NCBI GenBank assembly: GCA_036389695.1
Contig: DASVWG010000212.1
Span: 1 to 7,143, forward strand
Reading direction: 5' to 3'
Source of the DNA: JALZHR01 sp036389695
GTDB lineage: Bacteria > Acidobacteriota > Blastocatellia > Pyrinomonadales > Pyrinomonadaceae
DNA: 7,143 bases
Shown: piece by piece, positions 1 through 5,332 of the stretch
Layout: every line of letters begins with the position of its first letter
Position numbering within the stretch: the first letter of the stretch is position 1
Notes under the pieces: model-generated
Told to the model about the DNA's origin: nothing
The model's input: only the letters and a program-made list of their open reading frames with translations
Databases searched by the model: none
Program-made: the position numbers and the translations under genes

Positions 1-12
1 GCATCTTTTTAA

Positions 13-143
13 ACGATGAATGATGAACGATGAACGATGAAGTAATTTTGAATTTTGAATTAATGATTTCCGATAACTTAAAATTCAAAATTTAAAACTT
101 AAAACTTTCTTTAGTTCATCGTTCATCGTTCCGCGTTCATCGT
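13..143. repeat. Heptamer-built palindrome A (nested inverted repeat)
   Basis: The outer left arm (13-40) is four tandem 7-mers of the type acgatga. The outer right arm (116-143) is four tandem 7-mers of the reverse complement, tcatcgt. In both arms the third unit counted from the centre is the degenerate one (atgatga on the left, tccgcgt on the right). An inner pair, also with period 7, lies between them: tttgaat twice at 47-60, facing aaattca, aaattta, aaactta and aaacttt at 81-108. The whole could fold into a long cruciform or RNA hairpin. The right arm overlaps the 3' end of the glycosyltransferase gene. No T-tract marks it as a simple terminator. It resembles the heptanucleotide short tandem repeats known from filamentous cyanobacteria, which is a comparison of pattern and not proof of kinship. 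Confidence 0.85.
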
Positions 144-1082
144 TTCTTCATTCAGTTTCCCGTATTTCTCAATCGCCAGCCGGCGTTTGCGCTTTCGGTT
201 CCATTGAAAAAGCGTCTGCGGAACGGCGAGCCGGAAAAGCATTTTTCCGATTTGCGCGGGCGATTTTGCGCCGCGCAAATTATTGAAAAATAAATTTATT
301 GCCTCGCGCCGGTGACCGTGGCGAACGTAATCGGCGACGGATTGAAATTTTAATTCAATTTGAATTTTATCCAGCTCCGCCCGCGATAAATTCAAATCGG
401 TCGCCGCGCGATTTTGCGCCGCGAGCCATTCGGAAAGCATCAGCGGAAAATCGCCGCTCACGTTCCAGCCGTGCTGCCGCCACGCGCACATGATTCGCTC
501 GTCGAGCGCAAACTCGCCTTCGGCGCAAAGTTTTAAGTATAGTTCGTAATCTTCTAAAACGGAATTCTCGTTCCACTCATATTTTTCGAGCGCGCGGCGG
601 CGATAAACGACGCTCGGGCTGGAAAAAATCTGCCCGCGCAGCAAGAAAGGCAGCATATCGCCGTCGGCAAACGAAGTCCAGTTCGCGGTCGAATCGATAA
701 TCTGTTCGTTTTCGTCAATTAAAAACGCGTGTCCGAAAGCCAGAACCGCCTGCGGGCGCTGGCTTAAAAGCTTGATTCTTTCTTCCAGAAACTGCGGAAA
801 CCAAAGGTCGTCAGAGCCGAGATAAGCAAAAAATTCGCCGCTGGTGCGGGCAAAGCCTTCGTTTAAAGTCGCCGAAAGCCCTCGATTTTCGCGCGCGATA
901 AATTCATTTTCAAACGGACACTCGCGCAAGACGCGCCGGATAATTTCGGCTGATTCGTCTTTTGAGCCGTCGTCAATTACAATCAGTTTTTCCGGCGCGC
1001 GCGTCTGCCCGAAGATTGAACGCAAAGTTCGCTCGACGAAAGGCGCGTGATTGTAAGACGGAACGAGAACGCTGACGGACAT
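123..1082 (-). CDS. Family 2 (GT-A) glycosyltransferase
   Basis: This enzyme transfers a sugar from a nucleotide-sugar donor, most likely on the cytoplasmic side of the membrane, in polysaccharide, O-antigen or glycoconjugate assembly; donor and acceptor cannot be read from sequence. Counting from the ATG at 1082, the protein is 319 aa. It opens with the typical GT2 first strand SVLVPSYNHAPF, then the nucleotide-binding DDGS at 37-40, ENRG near 65, and the metal-binding GSDD (DxD variant) at 89-92. LEDYELYL near 176-183 carries the likely catalytic-base ED pair, and RQHGWNVS (202-209) matches the QxxRW-like end of the domain. The basic C-terminal tail (RKRKRR) shows no membrane helix. An alternative TTG start at 1103 adds seven residues. 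AAAGGA lies only 2 bases before that TTG and 23 bases before the ATG, so the start is unresolved; I prefer the ATG because the family fold begins right after it. The stop and last codons lie in palindrome A. The gene is divergent from the GT4 gene. Confidence 0.88.
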   Translation of the reverse strand: MSVSVLVPSYNHAPFVERTLRSIFGQTRAPEKLIVIDDGSKDESAEIIRRVLRECPFENEFIARENRGLSATLNEGFARTSGEFFAYLGSDDLWFPQFLEERIKLLSQRPQAVLAFGHAFLIDENEQIIDSTANWTSFADGDMLPFLLRGQIFSSPSVVYRRRALEKYEWNENSVLEDYELYLKLCAEGEFALDERIMCAWRQHGWNVSGDFPLMLSEWLAAQNRAATDLNLSRAELDKIQIELKFQSVADYVRHGHRREAINLFFNNLRGAKSPAQIGKMLFRLAVPQTLFQWNRKRKRRLAIEKYGKLNEETMNAER

Positions 1083-1104
1083 TACATTTATTTTAGAGTC
1101 CAAA

Positions 1105-1214
1105 GTCCTTTTTTGTCATTCGTCCTTCGTCATTCGTCCTTCGCAAGTTGAGCAAAAACTGCATTTTAAATTTCTGTTCAATTAACGAAGGACGAATGAC
1201 GAAGGACAAAGGAC
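1105..1214. repeat. Heptamer-built palindrome B between divergent genes
   Basis: The left arm reads gtccttt (1105-1111), ttt, then gtcattc, gtccttc, gtcattc, gtccttc (1115-1142). The right arm reads gaaggac, gaatgac, gaaggac, aaaggac (1187-1214). Three unit pairs nearest the centre are perfect reverse complements (21 bases), and the outer aaaggac units match across a small length difference. The 44-base centre (1143-1186) is AT-rich and unrelated to the units. Both genes that start here are therefore preceded by the same outward-reading string of purine-rich 7-mers, each containing AGGA. I could not find a convincing promoter in the centre, although it is the only place left for two divergent ones. 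Confidence 0.88.
1208..1213 (+). promoter_or_regulatory. Ribosome binding site inside a repeat unit
   Basis: AAAGGA, in the outermost heptamer of palindrome B (aaaggac, 1208-1214), lies 7 bases before the ATG at 1221. That is a normal Shine-Dalgarno distance. The other units have gaaggac, which contains the same core further upstream. This site supports the 1221 start and shows that repeat sequence is used as a translation signal. Confidence 0.7.
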
Positions 1215-1220
1215 GAACTA

Positions 1221-2324
1221 ATGAAAATTTTGCACACGCTCGATACTTTAAGCCGCGGCGGCGCGGAGATGCAGGCGCTGGACGTTTGCCGCAACGCCCG
1301 CAAACACGGCTTTGAGATGACTTTCGTCGCTTTCGGCGGCGGCAGATTGGAAGAAGATTTTCGCGCGGCGGGCGTCGAGTTTATACAGTTACAGCGCAGG
1401 CTTCCCGTCGATTTTAATTTGATTTTCAAGCTGCGGAAAATTATCAAAGAGCGCCGAATCGAAATCGCGCAGGCTTATCAACCCGTCGAAGCGCTGCACA
1501 TTTATCTTGCCGCCATCGGCTTGAACGTCAAAAAAGTTTTGAGTTTTCAAGGCTTTATACAGGACGCGAAAAACCGGAAAACCGCCAAATTTCTGATTCC
1601 CCGAATGGACGCGAACATCGTCGTCAGCCAAGGTTTGAAAAAATGGCTGGAGCGCGAAGACGGTTTAGATACAGGCAAAAATTTTCACGTCGTCTATAAC
1701 GGCGCCGACCGCGAAAGAATAATTTCCGATAATCCGGTTTTGCGCCGCGAATTGAATTTAAACGCGGGCGAATTGCTTTTCGGAATGATTGCGAATTTTT
1801 ACCGCGACCCGCGCAAAGACCATCTGACCGTCTGCCGCGCTCTGCCGAAAGTTTTCGCCGAAATCGAAAACGCCCGCTGCGTTTTTATTGGGCGCACAGA
1901 AGAAGGCGCGGAAAAAAAATTCGACGAATGCGCCCGGTTTTGCCGCGAAAACAAGATTGACGACCGCGTTTATTTTCCCGGCGCGCGAAATGATATTCCC
2001 GACGTTCTGGCTTCGCTCGACGTTTTCGTTCTCTCGTCGCTGCACGAAGGCTTGCCCGTCGCCGTCAGCGAAGCGATGCTGGCGGGCGTGCCGATGATTC
2101 TTTCGGACATCGAGCCGCTGCGGGAAGTTTCCGCCGACGGCAAATACGCCGAAATGTTTGAAACGCAAAACGCGGACGATTTAGCGGAAAAGATTTTGAA
2201 ATTATTAAAAAATGAAGCTTTAAGAAAAGATTTGAGCCGCGCGGCGCTCGAATTCGCAAAGGAAAATTTCAGCATCGAAGCGCATCTGCGCGAGCTGAAA
2301 AAGCTTTACGATTCGATTTTATAA
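1221..2324 (+). CDS. Family 4 (GT-B) glycosyltransferase
   Basis: This is a 367-aa retaining GT4-type glycosyltransferase, full length for the family. It would use a nucleotide-sugar donor in cell-surface polysaccharide or glycolipid synthesis; the exact sugar is not predictable. The N-terminal Rossmann-like half starts at MKILHTLDTL, with the glycine-rich SRGGAEMQ loop at 11-18. The linker VVYNGADRERI (157-167) is the classical VxNGxD entry to the second half. IANFYRDPRKDH (190-201) carries the R and K expected to hold the donor phosphates. The donor-binding EGLPVAVSEAMLAGVPMI stretch (276-293) has the E-x7-E motif (E276 and E284). No signal peptide or clear transmembrane helix is seen, so it is probably a cytosolic or peripheral membrane enzyme. 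The ATG at 1221 is supported by AAAGGA 7 bases upstream. The gene stands alone on the plus strand, divergent from the GT2 gene, which suggests a shared pathway but does not prove it. Confidence 0.93.
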   Translation: MKILHTLDTLSRGGAEMQALDVCRNARKHGFEMTFVAFGGGRLEEDFRAAGVEFIQLQRRLPVDFNLIFKLRKIIKERRIEIAQAYQPVEALHIYLAAIGLNVKKVLSFQGFIQDAKNRKTAKFLIPRMDANIVVSQGLKKWLEREDGLDTGKNFHVVYNGADRERIISDNPVLRRELNLNAGELLFGMIANFYRDPRKDHLTVCRALPKVFAEIENARCVFIGRTEEGAEKKFDECARFCRENKIDDRVYFPGARNDIPDVLASLDVFVLSSLHEGLPVAVSEAMLAGVPMILSDIEPLREVSADGKYAEMFETQNADDLAEKILKLLKNEALRKDLSRAALEFAKENFSIEAHLRELKKLYDSIL

Positions 2325-2342
2325 GAAATTTTAAGAATTAGC

Positions 2343-2384
2343 GTGTGTCAGTAGCCCGCGCTGACGCTTGGGCTACTGACACGC
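2343..2384. repeat. REP-like hairpin between convergent genes
   Basis: A 13-bp perfect stem (2345-2357 with 2370-2382), extended by a wobble and one more pair to 2343/2384, encloses a 12-base loop that itself can form gcg/cgc. The stem is GC-rich, but no T-run follows on either strand, so it is not a standard intrinsic terminator. It may still stop or stabilise the transcripts of the two genes that converge here (GT4 ending at 2324, GH47 ending at 2399). Read on the minus strand, its centre has GCCC-nnn-CGTCAGC-nn-GGGC, a pattern found again at 5120-5139, so it probably belongs to a dispersed REP-type family. Confidence 0.75.
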
Positions 2385-2398
2385 ACTTGAATTTGCAG

Positions 2399-3784
2399 CT
2401 AATTTTTCCAGGTCTTCCGAATCGGGTGCGCTTCCGTGTTGAAAACCACATTTTTCAGGCTGAACTCTTTCGGCGCGGCGAAAAGCAGATAGTAATATTT
2501 GAAAGTCTCGGCGAAGACGAAGCTTTCCATGACGTCCATTTTTTCCTTTGTCTCGACGTTTTTCAAAGTCGCGTAGCCGGCTTCGGTGCGGCAGTATTTG
2601 CGGAAATCGTTGAAAAACGTTTCGCCCATTTGCAGGTATTTCGCGTCTTTCGTGAATTGATGCAGGTAGTAAGCCGATTCGACGATTTCGGGGCGCAGGT
2701 AATACGTCGCGCCTTCGACTTTCATCGTTTTGTAATTAAATTCTTCGGGCTCGATGCCGTAGAGAGTCCACATTTTATAGCTCGAATCCTGAAGACGCTT
2801 TGCCCTTTCCACGTCGCCCGACAAAGCCAGCACCGCCGGAAAAAACGCGTCGAGCGCGCCGTAAACCGTCGCTTTGCGCTCGCCCGTGTTCATATCGGCG
2901 TGACCGTACCACAAGCCGCCGTCGATTTCGTCAGCCAGATATTTATTGATTGCCGTGATGTGTTCCTGCCACATTTTGCGGCAGTCTTCGTCGCCGAACA
3001 AAAGCCAGCATTTTAAAAGATACTCGTAATAAGAATCAATCTCGGCGCTGATGCTCGAATTCGTATTCGTCCACGCGCCCGTCTCGACGTTGATGCGCTG
3101 CCCGACCAGATTGATTTTCGAGCGGCGTTTGTAAGTCTCGACCAGCGCACGTTTCGCTTTCTCGTAATAAATCGGTTTTCCCGTTAATTTGCTCAAGGTT
3201 CCGAACTCGATTAGCAGCGTTCCGGCTTCCGCCGGATTCGTCACGGCGTTGCGGACTTTGCCGGTTTTCAGATTGACGAACATATACGGAATGCCGGTCG
3301 GCGATTCGAACGCGGGCAAAAGCCGCCTGCCCAAATCGTCGGCGAGATTTAAAAGACGCTTGTCGCCGGTCAATTGATAGCTCGAAAGCAAACCGCCGAG
3401 CAGCCGAATCGTGATTTCGAAATTTTTGACCGAAATATCCTTGTCAAACGAAAGATTAGCCGCGATATATTCACGCGTTTTGTCGGCTTCCGCCCGAAAG
3501 CCCATAATAATCATCGTATCGAGCGCATCGACGGGCGACATCAAAAGCGGCTCGGCATACCAGTCCTTATAGCTTTTGCTCAGAGGCTTTAAATCGTCGT
3601 GCCCCCAGGCGTATTGCTTATAACCGTTCCACGCGTGCAGAAATTCGGCTTTTACTTCCTGCGCCAGTTTCGCTTTATCGACTTTTGGATTTTTCACTTT
3701 TTGCGTCTGCGCGCTGATTGGCGCAATGGCGATAAATAAATTTGCCAGCAGTAAAAGACAGACGACTATTGCGTTTGATTTCAT
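2399..3784 (-). CDS. Secreted GH47 alpha-mannosidase-like enzyme
   Basis: This 461-aa protein matches glycoside hydrolase family 47, class I enzymes that remove alpha-1,2-linked mannose by inversion in a calcium-dependent (alpha/alpha)7 barrel. A Sec signal peptide spans about residues 1-25 (hydrophobic core, ISA-Q cleavage), so it acts in the periplasm or outside the cell. Family landmarks occur in order: HAWNGYKQYAWGHDDLKPLS (50-69), SPVDALDTMIIMGF (83-96), FEITIRLLGG (122-131) with E123 as the likely acid, EIDSYYEYLLK (248-258) with D250, LRPEIVES (363-370) with E366 and E369, FVFAETFKYYYLLF (422-435), and the C-terminal FNTEAHP (448-454) whose T450 would bind calcium. The usual DEL of eukaryotic members is DDL here (63-65). 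The start lies 2 bases after the stop of the upstream gene, with no clear Shine-Dalgarno, which suggests translational coupling. It is the last gene of a three-gene operon. The substrate is unknown; mannan or mannosylated glycans are plausible. Confidence 0.92.
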   Translation of the reverse strand: MKSNAIVVCLLLLANLFIAIAPISAQTQKVKNPKVDKAKLAQEVKAEFLHAWNGYKQYAWGHDDLKPLSKSYKDWYAEPLLMSPVDALDTMIIMGFRAEADKTREYIAANLSFDKDISVKNFEITIRLLGGLLSSYQLTGDKRLLNLADDLGRRLLPAFESPTGIPYMFVNLKTGKVRNAVTNPAEAGTLLIEFGTLSKLTGKPIYYEKAKRALVETYKRRSKINLVGQRINVETGAWTNTNSSISAEIDSYYEYLLKCWLLFGDEDCRKMWQEHITAINKYLADEIDGGLWYGHADMNTGERKATVYGALDAFFPAVLALSGDVERAKRLQDSSYKMWTLYGIEPEEFNYKTMKVEGATYYLRPEIVESAYYLHQFTKDAKYLQMGETFFNDFRKYCRTEAGYATLKNVETKEKMDVMESFVFAETFKYYYLLFAAPKEFSLKNVVFNTEAHPIRKTWKN

Positions 3785-3786
3785 AA

Positions 3787-4302
3787 TTACGGTGTATCGG
3801 TTCGCTTTTTCTGCACGAATCTGACTTGTTTAAACGCCGCGCCGGTCCATTCAAGGTAATAAATTCCGCAGCGCCCGTTTTCCTTATCGAGGTCGCCGCC
3901 CTTAAAGCCGTTCAAAACAAGCAGGCGGCTTTCGGGTTTATAAACCAACGGTTCGACATCGGCGGGCAGTTCGCAAAAACCGAAACCCGCGCCTTCGAGC
4001 TCGTCGGGAAAAAACACGCGCCCGCTGCGAGCGTCGATAATCGCGCTCTGCGAGCAATTCGTCCCGCAGCCCCACGTCGTCAGGATAAAATGCCCGGCAA
4101 AATTCACGCCTTCCTTCGCCGCGTTCCTCAAATTAGTCCGAAACATATTCGCCCTTTTGTGGCTTCTCAAATTGACGTTGACGTTCCTGATTTTCTCGAC
4201 CTTAGCGGAATATTGCTTAAAAGTCGGCGTTTTCGATTGAGCCAAGCCGACGGACGCGACCGCTAAAAACAGCACGGTCAGAAGCAAACATCTGATTTTC
4301 AT
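3787..4302 (-). CDS. Secreted protein of an uncharacterised WGCGTNC family
   Basis: This is a 171-aa protein with a clear Sec signal peptide (about residues 1-21, ending GLA-Q), so it is probably periplasmic. I recognise the pattern NFAGHFILTTWGCGTNC (67-83), followed by a short SGRVFFP strand (93-99), from small hypothetical bacterial exported proteins; no function is established to my knowledge. The mature part has four cysteines, C79, C83, C110 and C145, which could make two disulfides or hold a ligand. It sits 21 bases downstream of the 192-aa secreted protein gene and 2 bases upstream of the GH47 gene, so all three are likely co-transcribed and co-exported. Its own start is preceded by GGAAAGGG about 9 bases upstream. 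A helper or unrelated envelope role are both possible. Confidence 0.85.
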   Translation of the reverse strand: MKIRCLLLTVLFLAVASVGLAQSKTPTFKQYSAKVEKIRNVNVNLRSHKRANMFRTNLRNAAKEGVNFAGHFILTTWGCGTNCSQSAIIDARSGRVFFPDELEGAGFGFCELPADVEPLVYKPESRLLVLNGFKGGDLDKENGRCGIYYLEWTGAAFKQVRFVQKKRTDTP

Positions 4303-4323
4303 AAATTATTTCCCTTTCCGCAA

Positions 4324-4902
4324 TTATTTAACCGTGACTTTGGAAAATGCCGTTTTTTCAAAAAATTCGCTGCTTAGATTATGCAAATCTTCCGAAAGCC
4401 CTCTCGAATTCGAGTAATTGGAAAATTCCATCTGCACGACTGAATCTTTGTTTTCCGGATGACGGCAAAGATAGCCCTTGAAGTTAAAATACTCAAACTT
4501 CGGCGTCGCTGCTTCTTTAAAGTTAAAAATTCCGTCATATTGGATGCACGGTGTTTGTTTAAACCTGACGTAATTAAAATGGAGACTGTCTTTCTTATAC
4601 TTACTCTGCAATTCTTCATCCTTCATGGCTTCCAAACTTTTCAGCAAGTCCCGCTCATTATCAAAGGTTTTTGTTTTGACGGTCTTGACGCTCGCATTCA
4701 AAATCTCGTCTTTAGAGCGTTTTTCAAAAACCGTCTCCGAATTGCCGGACTGCAATAACACCCAGCCCGCCTGATTCGGCGACACGACCTTTACCGCGTC
4801 CTGATTATAAACGCTCGACGCATCGATTGCGGGCTGCTTTTCCTGCGCCGCCGCGCCGGTACAGAAAGCCGCGATTAAGATAACCAATATTAAATGTTTC
4901 AT
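4324..4902 (-). CDS. Secreted protein of unknown function, 192 aa
   Basis: I do not recognise the family. The first 19 residues form a Sec signal peptide (MKHLILVILIAAF core, AAA-Q cleavage); C14 is not in a proper lipobox because F precedes it. The mature protein is hydrophilic and lysine-rich, with an apparent alpha/beta pattern: a possible helix rich in D, E, K and L at 82-104, then aromatic strands at 108-114 and 135-145. C119 and C146 are the only mature cysteines and may pair. AAAGG lies close upstream of the ATG. It is the first gene of the minus-strand operon that continues with the 171-aa secreted protein and the GH47 enzyme, which places it in the same envelope or extracellular process. 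Confidence 0.8.
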   Translation of the reverse strand: MKHLILVILIAAFCTGAAAQEKQPAIDASSVYNQDAVKVVSPNQAGWVLLQSGNSETVFEKRSKDEILNASVKTVKTKTFDNERDLLKSLEAMKDEELQSKYKKDSLHFNYVRFKQTPCIQYDGIFNFKEAATPKFEYFNFKGYLCRHPENKDSVVQMEFSNYSNSRGLSEDLHNLSSEFFEKTAFSKVTVK

Positions 4903-4913
4903 AATGCCTTTCT

Positions 4914-4942
4914 ATTATTTATCACGATTGGCGGATTTCCAA
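4914..4942 (-). promoter_or_regulatory. Candidate sigma-70-type promoter of the secreted-protein operon
   Basis: On the minus strand TTGGAA (4942-4937) is separated by 17 bases from AATAAT (4919-4914). The pair lies just after the terminator hairpin of the upstream gene and just before the first operon gene (ATG at 4902), where a promoter is needed. Against it, the predicted transcript start would fall almost on the ribosome binding site. It is weakly supported. Confidence 0.28.
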
Positions 4943-4955
4943 CTAACTCGCCGGC

Positions 4956-4999
4956 AAAAAAATGGAGTGCGAAACGATAAATCGTTCGCTCCGCACTCC
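4956..4999 (-). terminator. Intrinsic terminator of the lost gene at 5008
   Basis: A perfect 8-bp stem pairs 4964-4971 with 4992-4999, and an inner stem pairs 4973-4978 with 4981-4986. On the minus strand it is followed by a run of seven T (4962-4956). It lies 8 bases after the stop codon at 5008, exactly where the terminator of a minus-strand gene belongs. It also insulates the operon that starts at 4902. Confidence 0.82.
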
Positions 5000-5007
5000 G
5001 CGAGGCT

Positions 5008-5193
5008 TTACCCGTTGACGGTCGCCTGCGCGACATCGCTCCAATCGCCTTTGTCGCCGTTTTTCGACTGCCAGCGCAAAAGATAATAAACCGTTTTTCC
5101 TGAGTCCGCGCCGTCGGAAGCCCGCGCGTCAGCAAGGGCGGAGAAAACGCAAAATGCAAAGTGCAAAATGCAAAATAGAAATACTTTCTTCAT
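5008..5193 (-). pseudogene. C-terminal remnant of a gene, possibly fibronectin III-like
   Basis: The frame that ends at the stop 5008-5010 encodes, in its last 30 or so residues, KTVYYLLRWQSKNGDKGDWS followed by a short ATV-type strand. This looks like the last strands of an Ig-like or fibronectin III domain, as seen at the C-terminus of many bacterial proteins. A good terminator follows, so this was a real gene end. Upstream, the frame runs straight into palindrome C. From the ATG at 5193 the repeat itself is read as a basic-hydrophobic stretch (MKKVFLFCILHFAFCVFSALA) that looks like a signal peptide by chance or by capture. The frame stays open to 5265, but no Shine-Dalgarno precedes either start. 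I read it as a truncated gene whose 5' part was lost at the repeat; a small expressed exported peptide of 61 aa is the alternative. Confidence 0.55.
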
Positions 5194-5253
5194 TTTGCAT
5201 TTTGCACTTTGCACTTTGCATTCGATTCCGCTCTTGCCCGACGCGCGGGCTTC
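5117..5253. repeat. Composite element C: heptamer palindrome within REP-like arms
   Basis: The outer arms are a perfect 14-bp inverted repeat (5117-5130 with 5240-5253), continued imperfectly inward to about 5142 and 5227. The left arm includes GCCCGCGCGTCAGCAAGGGC (5120-5139), the REP-like pattern shared with the hairpin at 2343-2384. The inner arms are tandem 7-mers: gcaaaat, gcaaagt, gcaaaat, gcaaaat (5149-5176) facing attttgc, attttgc, actttgc, actttgc (5192-5219), with three of four unit pairs perfect. The 15-base centre is unpaired. The element joins the remnant gene at 5008 to the terminator of the 5333 gene. Confidence 0.85.
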
Positions 5254-5267
5254 TGGCTCGCTCATTC

Positions 5268-5306
5268 AAAAACAAAACGCCGTCCGAAAAGCATCGAACG
5301 GCGTTT
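5268..5306 (-). terminator. Intrinsic terminator of the 311-aa orphan gene
   Basis: A 9-bp stem (5275-5283 with 5298-5306) with a 14-base loop that can pair further is followed on the minus strand by tgtttttg (5274-5267). It lies 26 bases after the stop codon at 5333. A T-rich run also exists on the other side, but no plus-strand gene uses it. Confidence 0.78.
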
Positions 5307-5332
5307 GAAAATTATTTTTTGGCAGCTTAATA

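Noticed and set aside
13..143. CRISPR-like array
   Set aside because: Units are 7 bases, contiguous, without spacers, and inverted rather than direct between arms.
1758..2168. Minus-strand open frame opposite the GT4 gene
   Set aside because: Shadow frame; the plus strand has complete GT4 motifs in this very stretch.
2343..2384. Bidirectional intrinsic terminator
   Set aside because: The stem is strong but neither side has a T-run; described as a REP-like hairpin instead.
2345..3016. Long plus-strand open frame (223 codons) opposite the GH47 gene
   Set aside because: It is the antisense of a well-supported enzyme with family motifs across its length; it starts inside the hairpin and shows no family features of its own.
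3826..4266. Plus-strand open frame opposite the WGCGTNC protein
   Set aside because: Antisense shadow in a GC-rich gene; the minus frame has a signal peptide, ribosome binding site and a known motif.
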